Shown here piece by piece: positions 47,584 to 59,250 of a DNA stretch of 64,000 nucleotides. The translations under genes and the position numbers were made by a program. This DNA comes from Rhizopus sp. PT2906 (Eukaryota > Mucoromycota > Mucoromycetes > Mucorales > Rhizopodaceae): positions 1-64,000 of the forward strand of contig JAMYHX010000033.1 of the NCBI GenBank assembly GCA_025529335.1, given 5' to 3'. How positions within the stretch are numbered: position 1 is the stretch's first letter; every line of letters starts with the position of its first letter. A model generated the notes under the pieces. It ran no database searches. It was given only the letters and a program-made list of their open reading frames with translations, and was not told the origin of the DNA.

Positions 47584-50405
47584 ATGACTAACCCTTATTT
47601 ACAAGAGAGCTCGACTTCTTCCATGTTTATGAATACTAGAAGCAGTGTGTTAATTGTGATTGATACGACCAGACAACCTACTGACTTACAAGACGGTATT
47701 TCAAAGCTTATTTCTTATGCACCTCATGGAAATCTAGTAGACGAAAATGCCATGAATGAAGAAATGAGTGAATTCAGGTGGCATGTTGAGTAAGAACATG
47801 AGCAATAAAATACTACTAGTATTCACAAACATTACAAGTTTTATTTATGACGCCGGCTTGGTTGAAGGAGAATATGTTTGTAAGAGCAACTATATCAACT
47901 ACGCCGAAGTATTGCCAGGAGATCGATTTGAAATACAAGTGACATATCATAGAAAGATTGATGGTAAAATTGAATTATATATAATGGACGATATGTTTAT
48001 CAATATGCGTAGCCTTTCGTGCCATTGGAAGACTTTTGGCAGCAGCACGAAACTCCTACCCAATAATGCAAGGAGAGCATGGTCGTCTTGTCAACTTTAG
48101 AGAAAAGGCTCAGTTTGATACACAAGGGTATGGCTTTGAGTTAGGATTTCTATATTTAACATACCTTTGTGTTCTCAGGGTCATGATTGACTGTAGTAGA
48201 AATGGCGTGCTACGACTTCAAAACATTTATTTCTTGTTGAATAATATGGCTCTTATGGGCTTAAATATGCTCCAACTTTATACAGAGGACACATATGAAG
48301 TAATATAAAATATACGGGCCATCATAAGTTATATTTAATGATTGAATCCAACAGGTGGATGGTGAACCATTGTTTGGTTACCTTAGAGGACGATATACGA
48401 TGAGAGAATTGTCTTTGGTAGATGATTATGCCTTTGATCTGTAATAGTAGAGACTCGATATTTTTATAGAAATGTCTAACTTTGTATTAGAGGAATTGAA
48501 GTTATACCATGTATCCAAACCTTGGGACATATGGGTCAGGTATTACAGTGGCAACAATATGCTCATTTACGTGATAACTTTGAAGTACTGCTTCCAGAAT
48601 CAGAACCGACCTATGAATTTATCGAAAAGTTGATTGTATCAGCTGCAAGACCATTTAGATCCAAAAGGATTCATATCGGCATGGACGAAGTAAACTTGAC
48701 GATGATGATGATGATAAAGTATCCATACTTATTTGTTTCCTAGGCTCATGGAGTAGGTGAAGGACGTTATCGTCACTTGTATGGATACAAGGATCCAAAC
48801 TTGGTATTCATGGAACATTTGCAAAAGGTGCATGAAATTTGTACAAGAAATGATCTCCAACCTATGATTTGGTCAGATAGTAAGCTTGCGCATGAAAAAA
48901 AAAATCTTTATATAATTGTAGAGATGACCCTTTGAAAACTTATTATAGCACTTTTTATTATAAAGTGATTTTTTGTCTAGGTAAAAGTCAGGTAGACGAT
49001 CAAGGCTCCAAAGAAACGTTGTTCACTTCTTTTTACCTTTTTCATTAGCTGCCAAAAATAACTCGTTACAAGGTTATTACGATGAACTGAATAATCCTGC
49101 ATCACCCGAACTACTCGAAAAGATCCCATCTAACCTTGATATGGTCTTTTGGGATTACTATCATACCAACCCGAATACCTATGCTCAAAAGATTCGTCAA
49201 CATCGGGATATGGGATGTTTGAAGCCCTGGATTGCAAGTAAGTAAAAAAAAAGTTTATTTCTTGATAAAGTCTCTAGAATGTGCTTTGTCATTAGCTGGT
49301 ATCTGGACCTGGACTAGATTTTGGGCAGCGGTACCTTTTTCTTTAAAAGCAATAAGAGCAAGTATGATTGCTGCTAAAAACAAAGAAGATGGTGTACAAA
49401 ATACCTTTATTACCACTTGGGGAGATGATGGAAATGAGTGTGATATCTTTTCAGCACTACCTGCACTTCTTTATTATGCTCAACATGGATACTGTGAGGA
49501 TACTGAAGTAGATATTGAATTATTAAAGCTTGGTTTTGGTAACGATGTAAAAGAATGGAAATGTTTATAGAATACATAACCACTTCTTTTTAGAGGGAAT
49601 ATGTGGTGCTGACTTTGATGACTGGACATTTGCATCAAAGGTAATTTGTAATCATGTCAAGTTGTACTTGATATCAACATGCTGAATAGATTGATGATAC
49701 CCCTGAAGGAATATCCGTGACGCCAAACACAAATTATATGCCAAATATGAGCAAATGGTTGCTGTGGGAAGGTGCAGATTATGCCACGTTTGTCGAAAAC
49801 AATAACCCATTCTGTTACATGTAGACCCTATGCTTGGCTTTCTTTCACCTCAATATGCGGATGAGGACTTGGAGTCCCATTATGCTTTAATTGAGCGCCA
49901 ACTATCAAAAGCGATTGAACTTAAAAAATTGTCTGCCCCACTGAATGAGAGACTAGAGCTACCCAGAAGAATTGCTAAAGCACTTTCATTAAAGTGCTCT
50001 TTACGTAAATACTGTGTAAACGCTTATAAAAGAAAGGATCATACACTCTTGTTAGAGTTAGCCCATGGTAGGTTAATGCTTTTGCGACAAGAAGTAGATG
50101 GCTTATGGAAATACCATCGCAAGATGTGGATGACAACGTATAAACCATTTGGTTGGGAAATGCTCGAGAGTAGATACGGTGCGCTTCGATCGCGATTAGA
50201 AACAATGTTTGATAGAATTATTGAGCATACTGAATACGTGCGAACCATAAAGATGAACGGAACCTTTGGTCAAGAAGAAGAGGACGAAGATGAGAGGGCA
50301 AGAATACCCGAATTTGAAACCACATTGGAATGCTTGTACAGTGGAGCTAAAACCAACTTGTTATTGGATTACCCGCGTGCAGCTTTCCCCTCGCGTCTTG
50401 GGTAA
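47584..50405 (+). CDS. GH20 beta-N-acetylhexosaminidase, hexosaminidase-D-like
   Basis: Removes terminal N-acetylhexosamine residues. About ten exons. Joining short introns gives a continuous GH20 domain: ..EFRWHVDFIYDAGLVEGEY, YHRKIDAFRAIGRLLAAARNSYP, FDTQGVMIDCSRNGVLR, MALMGLNMLQLYTEDTYEV, GIEVIPCIQTLGHMGQVLQW, then HIGMDEAHGVGEGRYRH with the catalytic Asp-Glu pair, and WGDDGNECDIFSALPALLYYAQHG. There is no signal peptide, so it is probably intracellular, like animal hexosaminidase D rather than secreted fungal NagA. Exon borders at 49.56-49.85 kb are uncertain. Convergent with the acyl-CoA synthetase gene. Confidence 0.82.
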
Positions 50406-50407
50406 GA

Positions 50408-50430
50408 TGTTTTTTTTTTTTTTTTTTTTG
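50408..50430. repeat. Poly(T) tract
   Basis: Uninterrupted run of about 20 T immediately after the GH20 stop codon. Confidence 0.8.
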
Positions 50431-50632
50431 ACTATGAATAAATAGCTTAAGCACACGTTTTTTCTGATGTGTATTGTCATTGACTCAGAATACTACTATG
50501 CAGATTGTTTCGTATAAATATTAGAGCAATGTTTATTAGGGTCAATGCATTGACTTGCAGCGAGAGAGAAAAAGAAGGGAGCAATTAGGTGATATGAAAT
50601 GAATATGATTGAAAAATACAAAGTTATTGAAA

Positions 50633-52920
50633 TTAGACCTTTTGTTTAGCATTCCTAAAAGAAACATGTGTTAGTCATAGCTTTAACTAAAGCATCTACA
50701 AAACTTACATGTCATCTAATTCCTTTTTATACGTCTTGGTAATTTCAGGGCGCTTGATCTTTTGAGCAGCAGTTAGCATGCCTGAATCTGTAGTCCATTC
50801 TTCATGGCATAAGTGGACATCAAAAATGAGTTCTGAACCTTTCAGATCACCTTCCTTTGCTTGAGCCAGCAGAGCCTGTAAGATTGTCTTTTTGATGGTT
50901 TCGTCACAGCATAACTTTTCCCAATCTTTCTCTGTCACATTCTTTTCTGTAGCTAAACGACGAATAACAGGTTCTGAGACGACAGCCAATGCAACGGGTT
51001 TAGGGAATAGAGGATCAGCATAAACACAGATATTTGTCACATAGACACAGCTCTTGTAGATAGATTCCAACTTTTCGAGGGCGATGTATTCACCGTTACT
51101 TAGCTTGACCAAATTCTTCTTACGATCAATGATGGTCAAGGTGCCATTTTCATTCCATTCAGCGATATCTCCAGTCATTAACCAGTTGTCCTCTGTGAAC
51201 GTTTCTTTGGTGATATCATCTCGTTTCCAATAGCCCTTTGTGATAGCCGGGCCACGAACCCATACTTCACCTTGAGGTTTAGCATTTGTCGAATAGTAGT
51301 TGGCTTCAGGCACGTCGACTAATTTAATCTCACAACAAGGAACAGGCGCACCTACTTGACCATATCCAAATTGCTCTGGTGTCATGATACAGCACATACC
51401 ACAGCCTAGTACAATGTTTAGTTATCATATCTTCATGTACACGGGTGTACTTACTTTCTGTCATGCCAAAACCTCCTAAAATGGGACAGACTGTGACTGA
51501 TAAGAATTTTTGTGTCTCAACTGACATGGGAGCACCACCTGAGAGAGCAAAACGGAGTCTTCCTCCAACCTGATCCTTTATCTTGTTGAAAACAACCTTA
51601 TCAATGAATCCTGTAGGTAAGTGGCGTTCAAGGAGCCAAGCCTTTGTAGCATATGCCTTTTGAAACATCCTTTGTGCCTTGGGAGAAGCAGAAGAGATCT
51701 TGGCTAGAATACCTTTACGTATAGATTCCCATACAGCAGGAACACCTGTCATCAAGGTTGGTCTAAACTCCTTTATATCTCCTTTACAGTTGCGAACAGA
51801 AGCATCTGTCAAAGTACGAACGTTGGCGTAACCCAGACTATGAACAAGATCAGATGACGCATGATAAACAAACAATAAGTTACTTACGTGACACCCCAAA
51901 AGATACAAAGGTTCTCTACGACGAATTCAAGTACGTGAGCTAGAGGGAGATATGCCATCATTGAATCATGGTCAGTAACAAGATGACCAAGAATTGTATT
52001 AACACCAGCAACTACCGAAAATTAGATCATTGGCCTCTCTTGGCTTTATCAAACACTTACTGGCAGCAATGATATTTTTGTGAGAAAGCATAACACCCTT
52101 TGGATTTCCCGTACTTCCCGAAGTATACATGATGCAGCACAAGTCCTCTGGTTCAGGCTGTCTAGGCTCTCTTGGGTTTTCTCTACCTAATTTGGCTACT
52201 TCATCTAACGACACCACCTGTTGAGAGACAGACTTTTGAACTTTGTCAAGTACGTCTGTTTTGATTTCACCACTGTATATGATATATTTGAGGGAAGGAC
52301 ACTTGTTCGCCACCTTGGATACGGTCGTCAAAAGTTCACCCACGGTATAAATAGCTTCCACCTCAGTTTCATTCATAGAGTGAAGTAAACCAGCTTCACC
52401 CAATGTATCATATGCAGTAACAATGGTCATGTTTTGAGTAAAACAGCTGTGAGCTGTTAATAACCAGTACATACTAATACACAACAATGAGCCTTTATCA
52501 TGAGTTGGGGGATGTATCCTAAGCTTACTTTGTGGGCGAAAATATTTCAATCTTTGATTTCTCACAAAGACCCAACTTGACGAGACCAGCACCAACATCA
52601 TGGGTTAGTCTTGAGGCTTCCTTGTAAGTCAAGTAAAAATAAGGTGATAGCTGAAAGAATTTCCAAATCTTCTTATCCTTGACCTCTTCGCCGTTGACAA
52701 ACTTTTTCACCTCCTTTTCTTCCTCTACTATCTTTTCTACCTTACGAAAGCCGAAACCTTTTCGATCAGAATATTTTTTTGCACTGTGAACAAGGACATC
52801 ATAGAGTGTATGGATATGAGGAGCAGGCACACGAACTAAGGATTCAGGACTAAAGATGGATCTTCTTGTACGTCCGCCTTGAGGTTGTTCAGGGCCCACT
52901 TCGACTGTAAAGCTTTTCAT
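50633..52920 (-). CDS. Long-chain acyl-CoA synthetase (FAA/LACS)
   Basis: Activates fatty acids to acyl-CoA for lipid synthesis or beta-oxidation; typically ER or peroxisome. It starts MKSFTVEVGPEQPQGGRTRR. The AMP-binding P-loop is DLCCIMYTSGSTGNPKGVMLSHKN. Later motifs are RLRFALSGGAPMS, GEVWVRGPAITKGYW, NWLMTGDIAEWNENGTLTIIDRKKNLVKLSNGEYIALE (ATP/AMP and fatty-acid signature) and YIALEKLESIYK. A final mini-exon (50633-50652) adds NAKQKV after ..KKELDDM. About six exons. No C-terminal SKL-type peroxisomal signal is seen. The usual LACS length is matched (about 680 aa). Confidence 0.92.
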
Positions 52921-54790
52921 TTTTTTTTTTTTTTGTTTATGCAGTAACAAGGAAAAAAAAAAGGTTGTCTTGGGAAAAGTAGGAATTTTTTATTCTAAAT
53001 ATTTTTTTTTGTATTCCCTTATTTTCGATTCCAATTTTGTTAAAGAAGATCAATTCATATGAAATTCCCTTTATTAGATCTCAACAATAAAACTCAATAT
53101 GTCGCAGCTTAGTACGATTCATTCATTCAATGAAGCCATGACTACTACTATTACCAAAGATACTATTGCCATAACAATCTTTGTTTACATTGTGCCTATC
53201 ATTTCTTGTAATAAATTCAAGATTTTTCACATGTTTTTTTTTTTGCGTAGTTGTACTAAATCGTGCTTTAAAACAAGCAAAAAAAAAAACGTGCTTTGAC
53301 CTCCAGTTTTGATGTTAGTATCAGTTTGTGAGAGATGATTATCCAATTAGGTTAGCATGGTGACGTTTTAAGTTGTCAACATATTGATGATTAGTATTAT
53401 TCATCTATATTGACTCCTAAAGGCACACAAGTCGGCCGATTTTCGTATGTGGGTGAGAAAGCTAAAACCATCTGACTGTGCTACTAGTAGACACTTTACA
53501 GAAAATACGACATATAAATTTTATTTGTTACTGTATGTTTACTGACAACATTAATACAAAACAACAATCGTTGCAACAATGGAGACACTAATTTTCAGAC
53601 AAACTATCGACACTATGAACATCAGAAACTTTAATTGAAGTCAAAAGGCGCATAACCATATATTGATAGGAGCTATGTCACTCAAAGGTATGGTATCACA
53701 TTCAGAAAACGAAAACAGCATTGGCGACTCCAGCTTATTCTTTATTAAGTAACTTACATGGGGGAAATGATATCGTATTTGTTAGAGCTGATTTTCTTGA
53801 TTGATCAGTTTATGCTGTTAAGCTTTAATAGTCAACACTACGAGCATTGTCTATTGATTCTTATCAACATGGATTAAAATATTACAAGAAGATCTTATTG
53901 GCAAAAAAAAGGGGGGGCATCTTCGCATTTGAAGTCGCGTCATCTTGTGGAAATTTTGTAATACAATCATTGGCCTTGAGTGCAATTTAACGTTGATGCA
54001 GTGAAGGCGCTCTCATAATTTCCCTTGAAAGGGCTATTATTATTCTCGTTCACCTTGTCTCATCTGTATGCTTTTGAAAATATAAAGAAAAATACTTTAT
54101 TGTCTGACTTAAGGTTGTACAAACCCATTACAGTAAGACCAGCAAACGAATTAGCCCCGCGTATAGAACGGCAATTTATAGCCCTTTGAGATAGTGTATA
54201 ATAGAATAAATCCATTACAGTAGCTGTATCTTTTATTCCTGATTATGCGTAATGTCTCTCAAAGTCAACTGATATGAGTGAATAGTCTTTATGCTTTTTA
54301 CCAAACGACATATAAATCGGAACAAAAGTCATTTCTCCCCTTCCATATTGTGATTATAACAGCCAGTGTTATTTCGAAAAAGTGTTTATCTCTCATGATT
54401 TATCAACTAGAAAATTATTGGTTGATATAGCGTTGAAATATGCATAATAGGATTTTTTTTTTTCTACAAGAAAAATCATCAGATCTGTCTTTATGAACGA
54501 TATCTTTCAATTCAAAAAAAAAGAAAAGAATTGCTATTATGAGAAGGTTATCCACACAGACTGCCAGTGATTACTGTAACCCAAGGTTTGATAACCCTAT
54601 GGATCACTCTTAAACAAGCTGTAAATGATAAACTAGATATGCCCACTCTCTCCTTCTCTTTTTGTCAGCTGATACCATATTAGGCTCTTACATAATTGAT
54701 TCAGATTTCTCTAACCAATACACACCTTAGCCCGGGATGTCGTTAATGCATAAAATTAGCAATTAGAAACCCGAGATCCTGGTAGCCAAG
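52921..54790. other. Gene-free AT-rich stretch
   Basis: About 1.9 kb with stops in all frames. The first 100 bp are the acyl-CoA synthetase promoter, with A/T runs. One 66-codon open frame at 53099-53299 has no recognisable content. The stretch marks the start of the transposon-relic region that fills the rest of the window. Confidence 0.4.
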
Positions 54791-55252
54791 TCAATTTTTT
54801 TTTTTTTCCATGGGTTTTAAGTGAGCTTGTGATATTACAGATGAGATCGTAGTAGGGACAATGAGATTCTCGACCGATCTGGCGATTAATACATACTTAC
54901 GCCATGAAGCTTCATTTATTTGCATTGACGTATGGTCTGCCAGATGTGGTAATGGATTTGAAAAATGCAACACACTCCACTTGGATTTCATTCCCTTATC
55001 AAGGCTTATGTCAATAATTCTAACTCGATCTTGATTGTCTACCGTTTTTTTTTAAGGATATTTTCCTTTTTTGACTATGACCAGCTCGTCATAGCCATCG
55101 ATGAATACAGAATCCATAAGAGTCAGCATCATTATTGAGTCACTCTTGTATTCGCGCTTTGCTTGCATGAACATGCTATGAGCCGTAGGTTTAAACACTT
55201 TCGGATCGTCAAGAACGTTACATAGATCAACCGTAGCTTGAGTCGCTGCCAT
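54791..55252 (-). pseudogene. Broken ORF of unknown family next to a transposase relic
   Basis: Two minus-strand open segments, 55052-55252 (MAATQATVDLCNVLDDPKVF...) and 54791-54991 (..KSKWSVLHFSNPLPHLADHTSMQINEASWRKYVLIARSVENL..), are separated by a few in-frame stops. They may be halves of one decayed protein. I do not recognise a domain. The position, nose to nose with a Tc1/mariner relic, suggests transposon cargo or a nested element, but this is inference. Confidence 0.4.
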
Positions 55253-55499
55253 CTTTGGCTTGTCTTGACTGCTGATTCAAGTTGGTTGGAGACATATTGG
55301 GTGCACTAGCTCAGAGATTTCGAATATAAAACAAGCATTTAAACGAGAGCATATGCAAATAAAGCAGTACTTATAAAGATGATGAAGAGAAGCGTTTGAC
55401 AGGTACCAAAAAGGTATTACCAGCTAAAAGCATGATTCCTTCAGCAGGAGAATTGCCACCACTATAACTGGAGGCGGCATATAAGAAAGGAGTTATTAA

Positions 55500-55990
55500 C
55501 TTAGCCTTGCGCAAGCCAAAGGCTGTTTAGAAGAAAAGCGCTTCCATTAAAAAGAGAAAGAGGGATAATGGTGGAAGCAGCTGAAGTACTGAAGGTAAAT
55601 GCAAAAATTGGTGCGCGAAGTGAGCACTATGTAACTCATCAGTAATGTTATGGATATACTTGACGAGCATGAAATATTCGGTTGCTATCTTATCTTAGGT
55701 AACACCACTACACACAAGACCGCTGCTGTCCAAGAGCTTATTGAAAGTCGTGGATACAAAGCTCTTTACTGGTCTCCTTACTCACCTTTCCTGAACATAG
55801 TTGAACTTTTTTGGTCGAAAATCAAAGCTGGCGTAAATAGAGACTGTCTCACCTGCAACAGATGGTTTGAGTACTTGAATGATTGAGTCAGCAGAACAGG
55901 CAACTGCCACAACTAAATTAAGTACTCTGCTTCATTTTTTGATATGTGCTTGGCTCTTGAGCCAGCGTTTTTAGTAAAGTATGTTATAAA
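55500..55990 (+). pseudogene. Degenerate Tc1/mariner (DDE) transposase
   Basis: Contains the C-terminal half of a DDE transposase: MDILDEHEIFGCYLILGN, HKTAAVQELIESRGYKALYW, SPYSPFLNIVELFWSKIKAGVNRDCL. It continues out of frame through IESAEQATATTKL and SFFDMCLALEPAF. The second catalytic aspartate, normally in a DN pair, reads GN (codon 55698-55700). The third catalytic residue is a glutamate at 55803-55805. Upstream the frame is disrupted but still reads LRKPKAV and KKRKRDNGG-like pieces. At least two frameshifts. Inactive. Confidence 0.75.
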
Positions 55991-56359
55991 TAAAACATTT
56001 ACTGTTAAAAAACAGCATTCTCTCATACGCAAAACGAAAAAAACAGATGCAACTGGGTGCAAAAAGCAAGATAAAGACACAAAAAAAGATATCAGAATTG
56101 TGCGTGGCTCAGAACATCACGTCGGATACACCTGTGCTACAAATAGAATCCAAGTTCCCCTAGGTCACATCATTGACCCCTTGGTTACTAGGGGGACATA
56201 GTTCAATATAGTTTGTAGCAGAGGTTTATTGATGCTTTAAGAAGATTAATATTAGATTGTGTGCTCTTGAGAATAAAGAAATGACGGGAACTTTACTGGA
56301 AATTAATCATAATAAAAACTGTAAATAATGTAACAACAGAAATAAATTCAGAAAAAAAA

Positions 56360-56366
56360 AGTATAA
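56360..56366 (+). promoter_or_regulatory. TATA box of a small zinc-finger-like gene
   Basis: TATAAAA at about 56361, roughly 70 bp before the start codon, followed by a T/C-rich leader. The spacing suits a fungal core promoter. Confidence 0.5.
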
Positions 56367-56434
56367 AATCCCCTCCACACACAGAAATTTGTCAATTTTT
56401 TTTTTCTGCATTCTTTTTTTCTTTTTAATCATTA

Positions 56435-56666
56435 ATGATCCCATACACTGTCTGCCCTGCTACTTGTGAATTATGCGGTAATTGGCTTCCTAACCATCAG
56501 GTAAGTAAATATCCAACATATGAATCAATAGTGTTAACACTTGACATAGTCTTCATGTCCTAGAAACGGCGTGCATCCTTCACAATGGAGTATATCATCT
56601 TTTATAAAGCAGGAAATTGACCAAGAAGAACAAGACGAGGAGTATGATGAAGAAGAAGAATTATAA
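56435..56666 (+). CDS. Small C2HC-like protein with acidic tail (60 aa)
   Basis: Unrecognised small gene in two exons: 56435-56500 (ends CAG/GTAAGT) and 56550-56666, separated by a 49-nt intron ending CATAG. The first exon encodes MIPYTVCPATCELCGNWLPNHQ; the second begins SSCPRNGVHPSQW. Together they give C-x2-C-x6-H-x3-C, a zinc-knuckle-like spacing spanning the splice junction, then a tail of Glu/Asp/Gln ending DEEEEL. A TATA box lies about 70 bp upstream. Function unknown. The gene call rests on splice consensus and the reconstructed motif. Confidence 0.5.
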
Positions 56667-57010
56667 ATAACTTTCGCCACTGCAATATACCTTTCTACTC
56701 GACTCTCTCTCTCCCTATATAAATAGTTATACATAGTCTATACATATGCTGCAATAACTTATACATATTTACATGTTTATATGCTTTCCCACACACATGG
56801 AATAAAACTGTTGTTATGAATGTACACTCATTTTGAGTCATGGTTACTGATGTCATGGATACAGCTTGCTGATGTGTGACACGAAGTGAAAATTTATTGT
56901 CATTTAAATTTACCTGTCATACGTCGTAGCCATTTGTGAAACCTATTATGCAAACCACCCACAGTCTGAACAAGCTTGAGCAGATCATCCAAAAAAAGCA
57001 AGAACTGGAT

Positions 57011-58211
57011 TCATTTTTTAATTCTCTTTTTTATTTGAAAATCATGTTTCACGAGAGACGGCCTTTTGTAATATGGTTTACCATTCCTAAACGTCACTCC
57101 AGACACAATATCTTTATTTTGGTTCGCTTGAATTTTGAGCACTCGTTCTTTCAGATTTATTGATATAGGTCGGTATCTAAAGATGGGTGTACTAGGGGGT
57201 TGCATAGCTTTCGAAGACGATGTGGGTTTGTTTGAAATTGGTTTGGATGCAGATGTTGGTTTAGGTTTAGTATGTACACCATTCGATGTCGTCGAAGATG
57301 CAGCAGTTGTTGGTTTAGGTTTTGGGTGTACACCATTCAATGTGGTTGGAGGTGCTACAGTAGATGGCTGGATGAGGTTCTTTTTCACGTCCTTTGTCAG
57401 TGTCTGAGTAAACACTTGAGCTTGCTCTGGCAGCTTTTGCTTATAACTTTCAAAACATGCTCGCGCCAGCCGCCGCACGTCCAGATTAGCGTCCACAGCC
57501 ATTACTTTGAGCGCTGATTCAATATCCCTCTTGTATTTTTTTATCCTATCTTCTGTATTGACGCGAATGAGCACCTCTAAGCAATCAGCTAAGTGTAAAC
57601 GTCTTGGATCTTGTCGTTGAACTACTGAAAGAATACTGCAGAATTCGGGTATAGTTCGTGGTAATAGTGAATGCTGTATTATCTGTTTATATCCTTCTAC
57701 TGTTCGGTTTACGTGAACTTTGCTTGAACGTCCAAAGACATTTTTTATCGTAGGAAGCATCATATTATTGATCGTTTCGAATTTTGTCCCCAGGTGCTGT
57801 GATAGTGTGGTTAATAAATCGATTGCTGTTTTTGATAAAATAGTGCGTTCTGATGTAAGCTACAGTTATTATTAGATTATATTAAAGGCGACACAAACGA
57901 AACCAACTTACACAGGTAACGATTAGCTCTTTTAGCTCTTTGATATGATCTATAAATCCAATATATTCGTGTATTTTGTATTCTGTGCACCATGTTGCTA
58001 TGTTTTTCATGGCCTTGTTGAACAAGTCCCAATTTTCTTCTGTCATCTTGGTTTTTAATAGTGTTTTCTTGATTCTCTTCATTTCACGATCTAGATCAGT
58101 TTTGGAGGAGATCTATAACAAAACATATTACATATTCTATTCTTGACCCTGTTGCTGCTTTTCGTTTACCCTAGTAGTCTCCCCGGGGTATATTTCGTTT
58201 CTATGGCTCAT
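57011..58211 (-). CDS. Short CLASP-like TOG-domain protein
   Basis: Probably a microtubule-associated protein of the CLASP/Stu1 family, carrying one TOG array and about 360 aa, far shorter than full CLASP (over 1000 aa). Three exons. A 42-nt first exon MSHRNEIYPGETTR joins ISSKTDLDREMKRIKKTLL, then the CLASP_N helices (TEENWDLFNKAMKNIATWC; LTSERTILSKTAIDLLTTLSQHLGTKFE; MMLPTIKNVFGRSSKV; VMAVDANLDVRRLARACFESYK). The C-terminal third is a basic Ser/Pro/Lys linker with two NGVHxKPKPT repeats, then a tail RPSLVKHDFQIKKRIKK. The basic tail could bind tubulin. Confidence 0.75.
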
Positions 58212-58614
58212 TCTAGGGCAATCGCTTGGTTGCTAGCTGAATCTAGTGAATAGCACAGTAACATAAATTTTTTTAAAAGAAAAAAAAGGAAGCGGACAAT
58301 GAAATACAAGTGGGCCCTGAATACAACCTGTCGCTTGTGAAGTAGTCAAGTGTACGTTTACGTTGCCATGGCATTGCATGTGGCAACATTAACAGAGAGA
58401 GAGAACAATCTTTTCAATTATCATTAATTCTGTAATATATAAACTATTCAATTGGATCTCTGCTTGTATGCTCACTCTAAATTAAATGTCATGAGAATTT
58501 ACACAAAATGAAAGACCTGTAACAATGATAGAACAATAGGACACTCAAATGATGCCATTGATACTCTTTCCAGAACTAGGAAATCAAAAAGATTTATTTA
58601 TGGAAAGACGATTT
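58212..58614. other. Intergenic region, no gene seen
   Basis: About 400 bp between the CLASP-like gene and the orphan ORF. AT-rich with no recognisable element. It must contain the CLASP-like promoter (minus strand). Confidence 0.4.
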
Positions 58615-59250
58615 TTATTCGTCAAACTTTTGATCATTATGTGCAAGTTCACCGCTTGGTCCATTTTTTGTCTTTGAGGTCAGATCATCGTTCGACGAGA
58701 AACCTGGGAGCCTTGAAAATCCAAGCCCGATACTCTTTGCATCTTCTGCATCATCATACCATTCGAGAGCATACCTTTGCTCAAAAGCAGACTGTTTAAT
58801 GACCTCGCCCAGTTCTGGTGATGCAATCATGCGTAGGAGTTCGTTAATTGATAGAATACAATAGTATTCAGTATCGCCTGCTGTCTTATATTCTGGGTAC
58901 TTTCGATCAAGCCTGTTGACATTCACCATCACATTGGCTGCAAGTAAGAGGCAGTCGAACTTTGCGTTCCAATCGCCTATAGCTTCACATAACCAGCCTT
59001 CTGCTTCAGGAAATCGCTCGTTCACGCTGGCAGGTAGTCCAGACTTGGGTGGTTTTGGCAAGTATGTTGCAGAGAATTTACCGGGTGTATTGATGATATA
59101 TTGACGAAGTTCATGAAGGAAACTAGCTATAGTATCAACGCGATACCATTTCAATGTAATAAGAGTTGCAGAGTTCGAGTTCCAATTTGTATACATTGAT
59201 ATATAAAATACGAAGAAAAAGAAGAGTAAAAAATCAGGTAAGTGTGTCAT
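58615..59250 (-). CDS. Hypothetical protein, unrecognised family
   Basis: Open frame of 211 codons. The first about 18 residues are hydrophobic (MTHLPDFLLFFFFVFYIS), then MYTNWNSNSATLITLKWYRVDTIASFLHELRQYI, a mixed charged region with WLCEAIGDWNAKFDCLLLAANVMVNVNRL and YYCILSINELLRMIASPELGEV, and a C-terminus GPSGELAHNDQKFDE. The N-terminal segment may be intron or leader and the true start may be MYTNW. No domain recognised. Composition is protein-like (Trp, Cys and balanced charge), so it is plausibly real or a young relic. Confidence 0.45.
   Translation of the reverse strand: MTHLPDFLLFFFFVFYISMYTNWNSNSATLITLKWYRVDTIASFLHELRQYIINTPGKFSATYLPKPPKSGLPASVNERFPEAEGWLCEAIGDWNAKFDCLLLAANVMVNVNRLDRKYPEYKTAGDTEYYCILSINELLRMIASPELGEVIKQSAFEQRYALEWYDDAEDAKSIGLGFSRLPGFSSNDDLTSKTKNGPSGELAHNDQKFDE

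Noticed and set aside
53099..53299. 66-codon frame in the gene-free stretch
   Set aside because: Phe/Lys/Thr-rich product ending in a poly-Lys run from an A tract. Looks random.
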